NCBI GenBank assembly: GCA_029261815.1
Contig: JAJDAQ010000098.1
Span: forward strand, 95,781-159,780
Direction: 5' to 3'
Source of the DNA: Deltaproteobacteria bacterium
Lineage (GTDB): Bacteria > Myxococcota_A > UBA9160 > UBA6930
DNA: 64,000 bases
Shown one piece after another: positions 16,692 through 26,072 of this stretch. The position numbers and the translations under genes are program-made. The notes beneath the pieces were generated by a model. The model was given only the letters and a program-made list of their open reading frames with translations, ran no database searches and was not told where the DNA came from. Every line of letters begins with the position of its first letter. Position 1 is the stretch's first letter.

Positions 16692-19600
16692 TCAGATCGG
16701 TAGCAACGGCAGGGCATTGGCCGACACCGCATCCGCACGGATGCGATCTCCGAACGCCGCGTACGCCTCCTTTGCCTTCACCAGCGCTGCGTCACGGGCC
16801 GCGAGGTCGTCAGTGATTTCAGCCCAGGCGGCACGCAGCTCATACAAGCTCGGGTTCCATGCAACGAGACCGAGTTCACCAGCCAGGGTTTCGGCGCGAT
16901 CGATCGCTTCGCGAGCGAGCGACCGATCGCCCTTCGGGTCGGTGAGGTGAACACGAGCCCTGGCCACGCAGACGCGCAGGTGTTGATTCGGCGCATCCAC
17001 TCTTGCCACCGCCACATCGGCGTCCGCGAGCGCATGATACGCACCGGATGCATCACCGAGTGCGATTCGGGCCTCCGCCAGGCATGCGTATGACTGCGGC
17101 GCGGCGTGCAGGTTCCCCTTGACTTCGATCGACATTGCGATGGCTTCCTCGAAGTTGGCGACCGCCTCTTCGAAGCGACCCATCCAGCGGTAGAACACCC
17201 CTCGCGCAGCTTTCATCTGGGAGCGGACGACATCGTTTCCGCAGTTCTCGGCCCAGTCGGCGGCATCGGTCAAGATCTCTTCGAGGCCGCCGCTGCCTCC
17301 GATCTGTTCGGCCAGCCATATGCGGTCGGCGACCTGCCAACACCGGCTCTGCCCTTCTTCCGCCTCGATCGCCTCCTGGAGCGCGGCCTCCATTCGGGAC
17401 AACCCGTCCTCGACGTCTCCCAGGTCGCATAACGTCACGGCGTGATGGTGCCGCAGCAGGATCGGCACACGCATCGCGTGATGCCCCATCCCCCACATCG
17501 GCTGGATGTCGGGCATCGCCAGTGCCTCCGCAGCGGCCTCCCTCGCTTTCTCCGACTTCCCGGTCGCCCTCCACAGGTACGCGGCCGAACTGGCCAGCGT
17601 GAAATAGAGCTCCCTGTCGTTATTCTCCCGTGCGATCTCCTGGGCGCGGATCAACCATTCTGCGCCTTCGTCAGCGCGACCGTCGTGAAGCAGGGACTGG
17701 CCGTAGTAGTCGTAGATACGCGCCAGGACGCGTGGCCCGCTTGGCACTTCGCCGACCATGCGCTGCACCTCGTCCTTGATCTGGGCGAGCTCTGCCGGCC
17801 CGAGCTCCCCCTGGTAGCCCAGACCCGCCAGAGACACCCGCGACGCTGCCTGCAGCGCCGCCGCCGCAGGATCGTCGAGCACGAGGTCTGCGAGTTCCTT
17901 CGCCTTCCGAAGAGCCGTGAGCGAGAGGCGTGGATCCAGACGATAGACCCAAGCGCCGTAGTTCAACTGCATCTCCGCAGCTTCGAGGGTACGCCCAGCA
18001 CGTTCGAGGTGGGAAGCAATCGCGCCCATGTGGCCGGAAGGACCGCTTCCATGGCGTTCTGCCAATCGGTCAGCGATATGCCCGTGAAGTTCGCGGCGAC
18101 GCTCACGGAGCTGGGTCTGCTCCGCAGTCTCACGCACCAGTGGATGATGGAACGCGTAACGCTCCAACGGAACCGTTGCCTTGGGTTCGATCATCCGGAG
18201 CTTGACGAGTTCGTCGAGCGCCGGTCCGGCGTCGGGAACTTCCGCAACCGCTTCGACAAGTTCACGGTCGAACTCGCTCCCCACAAGCGATGCCACATGA
18301 AGTACGCGCTTGGCACTCTCACCGAGACGATCCACGCGGGCCGAAAGCAGCGCGCGAATACTCGGCGGAATCTCGAGTTCCTCGGGTTCTCGCACGAGTC
18401 GGTAGGCGCCCGGTTCGCCTTCGAGAACACCCGCCGCCACCAGCGACGACACGGAATGTTCGACGAAGAGCGGATTTCCGGCGGCACGAACGCAGACTTC
18501 GTGCTGGAGCGAGTCCGTCGTCGGGTCGGCCCCGATGATGTTCCGGATCATCCCGTCGCAATGGTCGTGGGCGAGCGGGTCCAGCGGAATCTGGTGATAA
18601 CTCGAACTCCCCATCCAGGGTGCGCTGAAACCCGGCCGTGCCGTAAAGACGAACAGCAGCCGCTGCGCCGACGCATGGTCGACCAGCACCGGCAGCACTT
18701 CGAGGCTCGAGTCATCGATCCAGTGAACATCCTCGATGACGATCAAGGTCGGCGCGTGGGCCGCGACATCCTCCAACAGCCGACGCAACACGGCACCGAG
18801 CTGGCGACGCCGCGCAGCGGGGTCGAGCCGCGGCACGTCGTCCCCGAACTCGCCCACACCCATGAAGTCATAGACGAGAGGCGTCAGGGCGGCGTAGTCG
18901 GGACCGAGCTCTTCCATCCGGGCCAGCAAGAGCGCACGCGTCTGGTCGTGTCCCTCACCGGGAGCGATCCCGCACAATCCGCGACTGAGTCCGATCATGA
19001 CTTCGAACGCGGGCGCGCCACGCTGCCCGCTTGCACTTGCCGAATAACACGTGAAGCCTTCGCGCCGGCTTCGCTCGATCAACTCCTCGACGAGTCGGCT
19101 CTTCCCGAGCCCGGCTTCACCGACGAGGCCCACGACGCGACCCACACTGTCTCGCACCCTCTCGCGTTCTCGCGCGAAGAGGTCCATTTCGTGTTCGCGG
19201 CCGACGAATGCGGATGCCGGCTCCACATGGAGTCGTCCGCCCAGCGCGGCACCGCGCAAGGCCCGGACCTCGACCGGCTCGTCGATTCCCTTGATTTCGC
19301 GTTCTCCGAGCGACTCGAATGAGAAGCGATCACCCGCGAGCGCTGCCGTCTCGGCCGTCGCAAGGATCTCGCCGGCGGCCGCCAGGCCTTCCATCCGAGC
19401 TGCGATCCCTACGGTCCTTCCCTGAGCGGTGTAGTCGCGGCGCAGTTCGACGCCGATCGTCGCGACGACGACTTCGCCCGAGTGCAGCCCGACCCTGGCC
19501 CCGATTCGCACGCCGAAGTCGCGCTCGACGGAGTCAGAGAGCTCAACCATCCCCTGCTGAAGCGCGAGTGCTGCATCGCACGCACACTGGGCGTGGTCTT

Positions 19601-20072
19601 CGAGCGAGAGCGGCGCCCCGAACAACGCCATCACGCCATCACCCGTGTACTGATTGATCGTGCCATCGAAGCGGTGGATGGCGGCTCCGGCGAGCGAGAA
19701 GAAGCGATCCATGACACGGTGCCACTCTTCGGAGTCCACGCGCGACGTCGCCTCCACCGAGCCCTGGATATCGACGAACATGACGGTGACGAACTTACGC
19801 TCGCCTTCCATGGCCGCGCGACTGCCGAGAACGGCTTCTTCAAGATGCCGGGGCGTGTAGTCGGGCGATGAGCCAGACGGCGCTGATTCGGAGGCGCGAC
19901 GTTCGTCGGAAGACCCGGAGGGTCCCGATGGCGCTCCGCACTGGCTGCAGAAGCGCGCGCCCGGGTCGAGAGCCGCGCCACATCCGGAACAGCCGGCAGA
20001 GAGCGACGTGCCACACTGCGGACAGAAGCGTGCACCGGCAGCGACCGATTGCTGGCAAGACGGACAGTTCAC
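16692..20072 (-). CDS. zinc-ribbon / class III adenylate cyclase / AAA-ATPase / TPR signalling protein
   Basis: The 1126-residue protein starts at a GTG. Two zinc-ribbon motifs (CPSCQQS...CPQCG and CSGCG...CSQCG) occupy residues 1-45. A class III nucleotide cyclase domain follows at about 90-270, with metal-binding Asp in MFVDIQGS and NQYTGDGVMALFG. An NTPase domain has Walker A GEAGLGKS and Walker B LIVIEDVHWIDDSS. The last ~500 residues are helical TPR-like repeats (for example RWMGRFEEAVANFEEAIAMS). This layout is common in actinobacteria and delta-like bacteria as a large ligand-sensing cyclase or transcription-independent switch. It stands alone and converges on the deaminase gene. The product (cAMP or cGMP) and trigger are unknown. 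Confidence 0.88.
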   Translation of the reverse strand: MNCPSCQQSVAAGARFCPQCGTSLSAGCSGCGAALDPGARFCSQCGAPSGPSGSSDERRASESAPSGSSPDYTPRHLEEAVLGSRAAMEGERKFVTVMFVDIQGSVEATSRVDSEEWHRVMDRFFSLAGAAIHRFDGTINQYTGDGVMALFGAPLSLEDHAQCACDAALALQQGMVELSDSVERDFGVRIGARVGLHSGEVVVATIGVELRRDYTAQGRTVGIAARMEGLAAAGEILATAETAALAGDRFSFESLGEREIKGIDEPVEVRALRGAALGGRLHVEPASAFVGREHEMDLFARERERVRDSVGRVVGLVGEAGLGKSRLVEELIERSRREGFTCYSASASGQRGAPAFEVMIGLSRGLCGIAPGEGHDQTRALLLARMEELGPDYAALTPLVYDFMGVGEFGDDVPRLDPAARRRQLGAVLRRLLEDVAAHAPTLIVIEDVHWIDDSSLEVLPVLVDHASAQRLLFVFTARPGFSAPWMGSSSYHQIPLDPLAHDHCDGMIRNIIGADPTTDSLQHEVCVRAAGNPLFVEHSVSSLVAAGVLEGEPGAYRLVREPEELEIPPSIRALLSARVDRLGESAKRVLHVASLVGSEFDRELVEAVAEVPDAGPALDELVKLRMIEPKATVPLERYAFHHPLVRETAEQTQLRERRRELHGHIADRLAERHGSGPSGHMGAIASHLERAGRTLEAAEMQLNYGAWVYRLDPRLSLTALRKAKELADLVLDDPAAAALQAASRVSLAGLGYQGELGPAELAQIKDEVQRMVGEVPSGPRVLARIYDYYGQSLLHDGRADEGAEWLIRAQEIARENNDRELYFTLASSAAYLWRATGKSEKAREAAAEALAMPDIQPMWGMGHHAMRVPILLRHHHAVTLCDLGDVEDGLSRMEAALQEAIEAEEGQSRCWQVADRIWLAEQIGGSGGLEEILTDAADWAENCGNDVVRSQMKAARGVFYRWMGRFEEAVANFEEAIAMSIEVKGNLHAAPQSYACLAEARIALGDASGAYHALADADVAVARVDAPNQHLRVCVARARVHLTDPKGDRSLAREAIDRAETLAGELGLVAWNPSLYELRAAWAEITDDLAARDAALVKAKEAYAAFGDRIRADAVSANALPLLPI

Positions 20073-20138
20073 GCACAGATACTAGCCATTGCCCCGGTCC
20101 GCCGGCCTACAGCGGGCCAGCTGGACTACGATCGCGGC

Positions 20139-20552
20139 ATGCTCGACTGGCCGACCCTGAACGCCAACGTCATCGCCGAATTTCGGGCCAACCAGGGCCG
20201 CGTCGCCCAGTTCGGCGATCAACCGGTGATCCTGCTCCACACGATTGGCGCGCGGACCGGAACGCTCCGGATCACGCCCCTCGTCCTCGTCATCGATGGA
20301 GCGGACCAGCTCCTGTTCGCGACTTCGGCGGGTGCGCCAAGGCATCCGACCTGGGTCTACAACCTACGCAGTAACCCTGAGATTGAGGTCGAACTCGGTA
20401 CCGAGAAATACCCTGCGCGGATCGACGAACTCTCGGACTCCGAGCGACAGGCCAGGGTCGACGAGATGGCCAGCAAGGTCCCGCAGTTCGCCGAGTACGT
20501 CTCATCTGCAGCGCCCCGGAAGATTCCAGTCTTCTGCGTGAAGCGCCTCTAG
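20139..20552 (+). CDS. DDN-type deazaflavin(F420)-dependent nitroreductase-family protein
   Basis: The ATG at 20139 gives 137 residues; the upstream part of the ORF lies over the start of the divergent cyclase gene. The body has the split-barrel signature of the Ddn family: LLHTIGARTGTLRITPLV, then GAPRHPTWVYNLRSNPEIEVEL. The HPxWxxNLxxNPxVxV block marks F420-binding members that reduce nitro compounds, quinones or enones. It is followed by a convergent LLM-class gene, another typical F420 user, seven bases away. Cofactor assignment is by family only, since F420 biosynthesis genes are not in the window. Confidence 0.85.
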   Translation: MLDWPTLNANVIAEFRANQGRVAQFGDQPVILLHTIGARTGTLRITPLVLVIDGADQLLFATSAGAPRHPTWVYNLRSNPEIEVELGTEKYPARIDELSDSERQARVDEMASKVPQFAEYVSSAAPRKIPVFCVKRL

Positions 20553-20558
20553 GCGCGC

Positions 20559-21419
20559 CTAGCGAGCGAAGCCCTCGAGGAGCTTCCAGTCGGGCCCGCG
20601 ACCCGTGGCGTTGTACGCACTGACCGCGATGTGCGAGGCACCCGCGGCCTCATACTCGGCCACCCGATCGTCGATGGCGGCGCGGTCGCCCCACGCCACG
20701 ATCATGTCGATCAATCGATCACTTCCCCCGCCTGCCCAATCGGATTCGTCGAAACCGAAGTTCCGCCATTCCTTTTGATAGGCCGGAAGCGGCATATAGA
20801 TTGCCAGGGCCGCGCGCGCGATCTTTCGGGCGATATCGGCATCTTCGCAGAGACAACACGGCAGCACGATATTCAGTCGCTTGTCCGGACCCAGGATCTC
20901 TCTCGCCTGGACGGTGTGTGCCGGCGGCAGCAGGTAGGTATTGGCACCGTCGAGGCGCTGCGCAACGAGCTCCAGGAGTCTCGGCCCATTCGCGGCCAAC
21001 CAGATCGGTGCCGGCTGTGCCGGGGCCGGCGAGTCGACCCGCGTCGCATCCATCGTGTCGATGTAATCGCGCATCTTCTTCGCTGGGGGCACCCAATCGA
21101 GTCCGTGCATCGCAGCCATCGGCGGATGGGACACACCCAATCCAAGGACGAAGCGACCGTCCGACAACTCGGCCAGCGTCTGACGGTTCTGGGCGGCCAC
21201 CATGGCGTCGTGGGAGTACACGTTCGCGATTCCGGTCGCGATCTTGATCCGTTCAGTCCGCGCCAGCAGGTGAGCCGCGGTCGCATAGGGATCGCGCCCG
21301 GTGAACTCGGTCACCCAGAACGAATCGAAACCGAGAGACTCGATCCGCTGTGCGAACGCTTCGAGGTCCCTCACCGCGAAACTGTCTGTATGGGAAATGA
21401 TGCTGGGAGCGTTCTTCAT
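20559..21419 (-). CDS. LLM-class (luciferase-like) F420-dependent oxidoreductase
   Basis: Starting at ATG 21419 gives 286 residues; a GTG at 21458 would add 13. The protein has the TIM-barrel luciferase-like pattern: IESLGFDSFWVTEF, LLARTERIKIATGIANVY, LSDGRFVLGLGVSH and a C-terminal YEAAGASHIAVSAY. Enzymes of this group use F420 or FMN to oxidise alcohols or reduce activated double bonds. A closely similar protein is encoded at 40235, with the same blocks in the same order (TGIANIYARD, GRFVLGIGVSHKH). The two are paralogues that probably act on related substrates. Confidence 0.85.
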   Translation of the reverse strand: MKNAPSIISHTDSFAVRDLEAFAQRIESLGFDSFWVTEFTGRDPYATAAHLLARTERIKIATGIANVYSHDAMVAAQNRQTLAELSDGRFVLGLGVSHPPMAAMHGLDWVPPAKKMRDYIDTMDATRVDSPAPAQPAPIWLAANGPRLLELVAQRLDGANTYLLPPAHTVQAREILGPDKRLNIVLPCCLCEDADIARKIARAALAIYMPLPAYQKEWRNFGFDESDWAGGGSDRLIDMIVAWGDRAAIDDRVAEYEAAGASHIAVSAYNATGRGPDWKLLEGFAR

Positions 21420-21521
21420 GGAGCCCGACTGTAGTGCTGCGGAAATCGCATCGCACACCTGGCAGGAGTCCGATCCCGTGCCCTTCTCGCAGGCTCCTCG
21501 CTGCCGGCCTACCGTGTTGAT

Positions 21522-22388
21522 ATGTCAATGCGCGTAGAACCCCTCGGTGCCGCTCTCGGCGCGCGCCTCCCGGATACCCAGCTCGCCAGTCTCGACCTTG
21601 CCGGCATCGAGGAAGTTCGGGCCCTGCTTCACACCTACGAAGTGCTCGTCTTCACGGGCCAGTACCTCGACGACGAAGCCCACCTCGATGTCGGTCGGAA
21701 GTTCGGCGAACTCGGCGTCTTCCCGGCCGCTCGCCTGTTCGCGGACCAGGACCCGTCGCCCCGGATCACGACCATCGCGGACGGTCCAGACAGCCCGCCG
21801 CAAGCAGATTCCTGGCACACCGATGTCACCTGGACCGAGCAACCGCCCAACTATGCGATCTTGCGCGCCGACGTCGTCCCCGAGCGTGGAGGCGACACGT
21901 TGTGGGCCTCACTGACAGCCGCCTTCGAGGGTCTGTCGCCCGCGCTCCAGGAGTTCTGCCGCAGCCTGGAAGTCTTCCACGACTGTACGCACTTCCTGGA
22001 CGGCGTCCGAGCCAAGCTGGGCGAGGAGGCTTTCGCGGCGCTGCAGTTCGAGCAGAAGCTGCGCGCCGATCATCCGGGCGTCGTGCATCCGCTGGTACGC
22101 ACTCACCCAGACACGGGGCGAGAAGCGCTATTCCTGGCTGGCGGGTTCATGCGACACATCGTGGGGCTGCGACCGCTCGAAAGCGACACGCTATTGCGAA
22201 TGCTCCAGGAGCACCTGAACGACGCGCGCTACCAGTTTCGCTGGATGTGGACCGCCGGGGATGTATGCATGTGGGATGAGCGCTCGACGAACCATCGTTC
22301 GGCCGGTGATCACTTCCCTCAGGAACGCGTTGTTTCCCGGTGCGAAGTGGGACGAGACCGACCCTACTTCCTCCGCGCGGCCACATGA
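21522..22388 (+). CDS. TauD/TfdA-family 2-oxoglutarate-dependent dioxygenase
   Basis: The 288-residue protein matches the TauD/TfdA length and motif order. The iron ligands are His and Asp in SWHTDVTWTEQPP (about residue 90) and a distal His in CMWDERSTNHRSAGD. The 2-oxoglutarate-binding Arg follows in the VVSRCEVGRDRPYF region. The substrate-side Thr/Trp segment GGDTLWASL is also present. Family members hydroxylate and so cleave sulfonates, aryloxyacetates or similar compounds. Two ATGs lie six bases apart at the start. It converges with the desaturase-like gene (nine bases between stops). A second member of the family is encoded at 52630. Confidence 0.88.
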   Translation: MSMRVEPLGAALGARLPDTQLASLDLAGIEEVRALLHTYEVLVFTGQYLDDEAHLDVGRKFGELGVFPAARLFADQDPSPRITTIADGPDSPPQADSWHTDVTWTEQPPNYAILRADVVPERGGDTLWASLTAAFEGLSPALQEFCRSLEVFHDCTHFLDGVRAKLGEEAFAALQFEQKLRADHPGVVHPLVRTHPDTGREALFLAGGFMRHIVGLRPLESDTLLRMLQEHLNDARYQFRWMWTAGDVCMWDERSTNHRSAGDHFPQERVVSRCEVGRDRPYFLRAAT

Positions 22389-22397
22389 GCCAGTGAT

Positions 22398-23297
22398 TCA
22401 GACGCCGCGCTGGGCACGCAACGTGTTCGCACGTTTGTCCGGCCCGTCGTGCGACCAGCCGGGCGAACGCAGCAGGTAGGACAGACGGTCTTTCCAACGG
22501 CTTGCGCGAAACGCATCGTGCGCAATTGCGCGGTACTCGTGAACAAGGACCGTCCACGGGTTCCGCGTCTCGAGATTCTTCGTCAATCCGTAGACCACCG
22601 GCTCCTCGGGAGACTCGGGCGCAAAGGTCCCGAACCACTTGTCCCAAAGGATCAACACGCCAGCGTGGTTCCGGTCCAGGTAACGCACGTTCGAGGCGTG
22701 GTGAACCCGGTGGTGCGACGGTGTGTTGAACACCGCTTCGAACGCGCGTGGAAGCCGGCGAACGACCTCGGTGTGGACCCAGAACTGGTACGTCAGGTTG
22801 ATCGTGATCATCAGCAAGACCATCGCCGGGTCGAATCCAAGCGCCGGGAGCCATAGCCAGAACAGGTACTTGTAGGCGCGTTCGCCAACGCCCTGGCGCA
22901 AGGCCGTGCCGAAGTTCATGAACTCGGATGAGTGATGGTTCACGTGACCGGCCCAGAGGAAGCGCACTTCATGGTTCAAGCGATGGAACCCGTAGTACGT
23001 GAGGTCGTCGAGAAGGAAGAGCAGACACCAGGCCCAGGGTTGGCGCCCGACGATGTCGCGGAGCGGACTCCACTCGTGCAGATCAACCATCCAACCAACG
23101 ATCACGAGCTTGGGCACGATCTCGATCAGGAACGACGCCCCCAACATGAACATCGAAGCGGCAGCGTCACGCGCCTCGTAGAGTCGCAGACCCTTTCGCC
23201 AGGACCACAGCGCTTCGAGTGCAACCGCGGCAAAGAACAAGGGAATGGCCCATTGCGTCAGGGCATCGCTGGGCTCAAAGATCGGTGTGAGGTCCAT
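22398..23297 (-). CDS. sterol desaturase / fatty acid hydroxylase superfamily membrane protein
   Basis: I choose the ATG at 23297 (MDLTPIFEP), giving 299 residues. The ORF-track start 28 codons upstream adds sequence unlike the family. The protein has about four membrane segments and the di-iron histidine clusters HRLNHE, HVNHH and HHRVHH typical of the superfamily. The arrangement and the C-terminal LWDKWFGTFAPE are typical of the bacterial and alkylglycerol-monooxygenase-like members. The reaction is O2-dependent hydroxylation or desaturation of a lipid in the inner membrane. The actual lipid is unknown. It is transcribed away from the haloalkane dehalogenase gene. Confidence 0.88.
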   Translation of the reverse strand: MDLTPIFEPSDALTQWAIPLFFAAVALEALWSWRKGLRLYEARDAAASMFMLGASFLIEIVPKLVIVGWMVDLHEWSPLRDIVGRQPWAWCLLFLLDDLTYYGFHRLNHEVRFLWAGHVNHHSSEFMNFGTALRQGVGERAYKYLFWLWLPALGFDPAMVLLMITINLTYQFWVHTEVVRRLPRAFEAVFNTPSHHRVHHASNVRYLDRNHAGVLILWDKWFGTFAPESPEEPVVYGLTKNLETRNPWTVLVHEYRAIAHDAFRASRWKDRLSYLLRSPGWSHDGPDKRANTLRAQRGV

Positions 23298-23475
23298 GGC
23301 ATCCGGGATGTGGAAAGGAAGGCTAGCGACTACCGATGGTGAGCGGGGCAGCGCCTCGTGGCCTGTTGGAAGATGACCCACGAGGCCGACCTAGACGCCT
23401 ACGTCACCACCCCGCGGACCAGAAGCATCGAGCCGCGGTATAGTCGGCCACCCGACAACCGATGGAGGAAGACCC

Positions 23476-24381
23476 ATGTCGATTGAGTTCCTACGGACAC
23501 CGGAGGAGCGTTTCTCTGTCCTCCCGGGTTTTCCGTACGTTTCTTGCTATGCGGAGAACCTGACGGGCTACGAATCCCTGCGGATGGCCTACATCGATGA
23601 AGGACCCGCCGGCGCCGACACCACCTTCCTCTGCCTGCACGGCGAGCCAACGTGGAGCTACCTCTACCGCAAGATGCTTCCGGTCTTTACCGCCGCCGGA
23701 CATCGCGTGGTGGCGCCCGATCTCTTCGGCTTCGGCCGTTCCGACAAGCCTGTGGACGACGCCGCCTACACCTTCGACTTTCACCGCGACTCGCTCCTCC
23801 GGTTCGTCGAACGATTGGACTTGCGCAACGTCACACTCGTCTGCCAGGACTGGGGTGGGCTGCTGGGCCTGACCCTGCCGATGGACCTCCCGGAACGATT
23901 CACGCGACTGCTGGTCATGAACACGGCCATCGGAGTTGGCGAGCCGATCTCTCCCGGGTTCGCGGCCTGGAAGGGCTTCGCAGCCGTCGCTCCCGAAATT
24001 CCGGTGGCCGGCCTGATCGCCACCGATGCGCTCGCGGCCAACGGCCTCATGGATGCCCTCGCCTACGACGCGCCATTTCCGGACGATCGCTACAAGGCCG
24101 GCGTCCGGCGGTTCCCCCAACTCGTTCCCGTGGAGCCTGGAATGGGCGGCATCGACCACGGCCTGCGCGCCCGCGACTTCTGGTCCAACACATGGGCCGG
24201 GGAAAGCTTCATGGCCGTCGGCCTACGGGACGGCGTCCTCGGCAAGGACGTAATGGCGCAGCTTCGCACGCAGATCCGCGGCTGCCCGGAGCCCCTGGAG
24301 GTGCCTGAGGCCGGCCACTTCGTCCAGGAGTACGGCGAGCCGATCGCGCGCGCGGCGCTCGAGCACTTCGGCATCGGCTGA
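23476..24381 (+). CDS. dhlA: haloalkane dehalogenase, DhlA-like (subfamily HLD-I)
   Basis: The 301-residue protein follows DhlA closely along its whole length. It has the HGEPTW oxyanion/halide segment, the nucleophile Asp and halide-binding Trp in CQDWGG, and a cap-domain Trp in FAAWKGF. The acid Asp lies in GLRDGVLGKDVM and the base His in EAGHFVQEYGE. The HLD-I enzymes hydrolyse short chlorinated or brominated alkanes to alcohol, halide and proton in the cytoplasm. The start has an excellent Shine-Dalgarno sequence (GGAGGAAGACCC-ATG). A cupin gene follows 29 bases downstream and may be co-transcribed. The substrate range cannot be told from sequence. The gene symbol reflects homology. Confidence 0.9.
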   Translation: MSIEFLRTPEERFSVLPGFPYVSCYAENLTGYESLRMAYIDEGPAGADTTFLCLHGEPTWSYLYRKMLPVFTAAGHRVVAPDLFGFGRSDKPVDDAAYTFDFHRDSLLRFVERLDLRNVTLVCQDWGGLLGLTLPMDLPERFTRLLVMNTAIGVGEPISPGFAAWKGFAAVAPEIPVAGLIATDALAANGLMDALAYDAPFPDDRYKAGVRRFPQLVPVEPGMGGIDHGLRARDFWSNTWAGESFMAVGLRDGVLGKDVMAQLRTQIRGCPEPLEVPEAGHFVQEYGEPIARAALEHFGIG

Positions 24382-24410
24382 GGCCACACCCCAACACCGG
24401 GAGTCAAACC

Positions 24411-24878
24411 ATGTCCGAATCTTTCTTCGACGCGAGCCGCTTTCGCTGGCGAGAAGTCGTCGGCAGCGGAGCCGAGGACTACTTCGTCCATCACGATTAC
24501 ACGATCCTCGGTCACGATGTCGGAGCCGGCACGCTCGACATGGTGGTTCGTTGGGGCCGCGACGGCGGACACTGCCCGGTGCATCGTCACCTCTCGACTA
24601 CCACGGTGCTGGTACTCGCGGGCGAACAACATCTCGTCGATGTCCTCGCCGATGGAACCCGCGGAGACCGACGGGTCCGCGTCGCGGGTGACTATGCGCT
24701 CAGCCTGGGCGACGCACACCCGCACCTCGAGTGCGGAGGTCCGGAGGGCGGCATGGCATTCTTCGGGAACCACTGCAGCGACGGAATCCTCTATGACCTC
24801 CACGGGCCCGACGGCAGCGTCGCGGTGCAGGTCACCATCGAGAGCCTGGTCGCCGACTTCGAAGAGAACGCGAAGTAG
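24411..24878 (+). CDS. cupin-domain protein
   Basis: The 155-residue protein carries one cupin fold: motif 1 GGHCPVHRHLSTTTVLVLAGEQ supplies His metal ligands, and motif 2 lies around LGDAHPHLECGGPEGG. It is single-domain, with no signal peptide, so it should be cytoplasmic. It follows the DhlA-like dehalogenase by 29 bases on the same strand, which suggests a shared operon. Single-domain cupins range from small-molecule dioxygenases to isomerases and binding proteins, so no reaction can be named. Confidence 0.7.
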   Translation: MSESFFDASRFRWREVVGSGAEDYFVHHDYTILGHDVGAGTLDMVVRWGRDGGHCPVHRHLSTTTVLVLAGEQHLVDVLADGTRGDRRVRVAGDYALSLGDAHPHLECGGPEGGMAFFGNHCSDGILYDLHGPDGSVAVQVTIESLVADFEENAK

Positions 24879-24923
24879 CCGAGCGCGTGCGCGGATGCGG
24901 TCCGGATTCGGGCGCGGCGTCAC

Positions 24924-25982
24924 TCAGACCAGGACCGTCAGCCCCACCGCCACCGCCAGAACAGCGGCGCCAATGAACGCGGCCGCGATCGCGGCACCGC
25001 CCACCTGACGGATCGCATCCAAGCGCGTCTGGAGTCCGATCGCGGCCAGCGAGACTGCCAGACAAGCCGAGGCGCCGTTGGCAGCCACCGCGCGCAGATC
25101 GATTCGCGCAACCCCGTCCATCCCCCAAGGCGAATCAGCGAAGCGAAGGGAGATCTCCGGAAGGAGGTGGAGCGCACTGACGAGCGAAAGAAGCGCGAAG
25201 CCCCACAAGAACGTCGGGATCAACGTGAGGCACGAGCGCTGAGGAGTGCCCTCGCGTCCCGTTTCGCCCCGATGCTGGAACCAACCCAATGCGAGCATCG
25301 CGGGAACCAACATCGTGATCCGCGCGAGTTTCACCGTGGTCGCGACTTCGCCGGCCTCGGGCCCGAGCGCCATTCCGGCCGCCACGACCTGGGGCGTCTG
25401 CTGGAGACTCAACCCGGCCCACCACCCGAATGCTTCGGGACTCAACTCGAGGAAACGCGCAGCAAGGGGCAGCAGGAAGGTGCCAGCCGTTCCCGCGAGG
25501 ACGACGGCAGCGATGCTGGCAGACACTTCGTCGCGTCGCGCGCCGAGGACGGGTGCGGCGGCCGCGATCGCACTTCCTCCGCAGATGCCGTTTCCGACCG
25601 CGAGCAGCACCACCATGCGATGAGGTAGTGCGAACCATCGACCCAACGCCGCGAAGGTGAGCGCCGAGCACAGCAGGACCCCGACGGCGTAGCCAAACCC
25701 GCGCAAGCCGACGGCCAGGAGGTCCGACCACTCGACGCGGGCGCCGAGCAGGACGATGCCGAGCGGAAGGACGACGCGCACGACCCAGGCCGCACCTGCG
25801 TCCGTCCGCCCTGCCGGGACGTAGACGGCGATCCCGATCCCGATCGCCATGGCCAGGACCGCAGTTCCAAGGGCCGCACCGAGCGGAGTCGTCGCCAGCA
25901 GTGCACCCGATGCAGCGATCCCGAGGCACATCGCCACGCCCGGAAGGGCGCGCGCGGCGGGTGTACGGGCCATCTCACTCAT
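24924..25982 (-). CDS. YeiH/UPF0324-family putative sulfate/anion exporter
   Basis: The 352-residue protein has about nine to ten hydrophobic segments and the YeiH-family signatures LPLGIVLLGARVEWSDL, GNGICGGSAIAAAAPVLGA and SLQQTPQVVAAGMALG. Members are inner-membrane proteins proposed to export sulfite, sulfate or related anions. It is transcribed divergently from the AsnC-type regulator 90 bases away, so that protein is its probable regulator; most YeiH genes elsewhere pair with LysR types. The substrate is inferred only from family naming. Confidence 0.85.
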   Translation of the reverse strand: MSEMARTPAARALPGVAMCLGIAASGALLATTPLGAALGTAVLAMAIGIGIAVYVPAGRTDAGAAWVVRVVLPLGIVLLGARVEWSDLLAVGLRGFGYAVGVLLCSALTFAALGRWFALPHRMVVLLAVGNGICGGSAIAAAAPVLGARRDEVSASIAAVVLAGTAGTFLLPLAARFLELSPEAFGWWAGLSLQQTPQVVAAGMALGPEAGEVATTVKLARITMLVPAMLALGWFQHRGETGREGTPQRSCLTLIPTFLWGFALLSLVSALHLLPEISLRFADSPWGMDGVARIDLRAVAANGASACLAVSLAAIGLQTRLDAIRQVGGAAIAAAFIGAAVLAVAVGLTVLV

Positions 25983-26072
25983 CGTCTCAACTTATCGGCC
26001 CAGGGGCGGATAATGGTTTCCAAATATGCCCAGTGATGTTGTTTCTGTAGGTAATTTAGTCACGATACGTAG

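Noticed and set aside
17442-19322. 626-aa plus-strand ORF
   Set aside because: Antisense to the cyclase/AAA gene, whose domain motifs are unambiguous.
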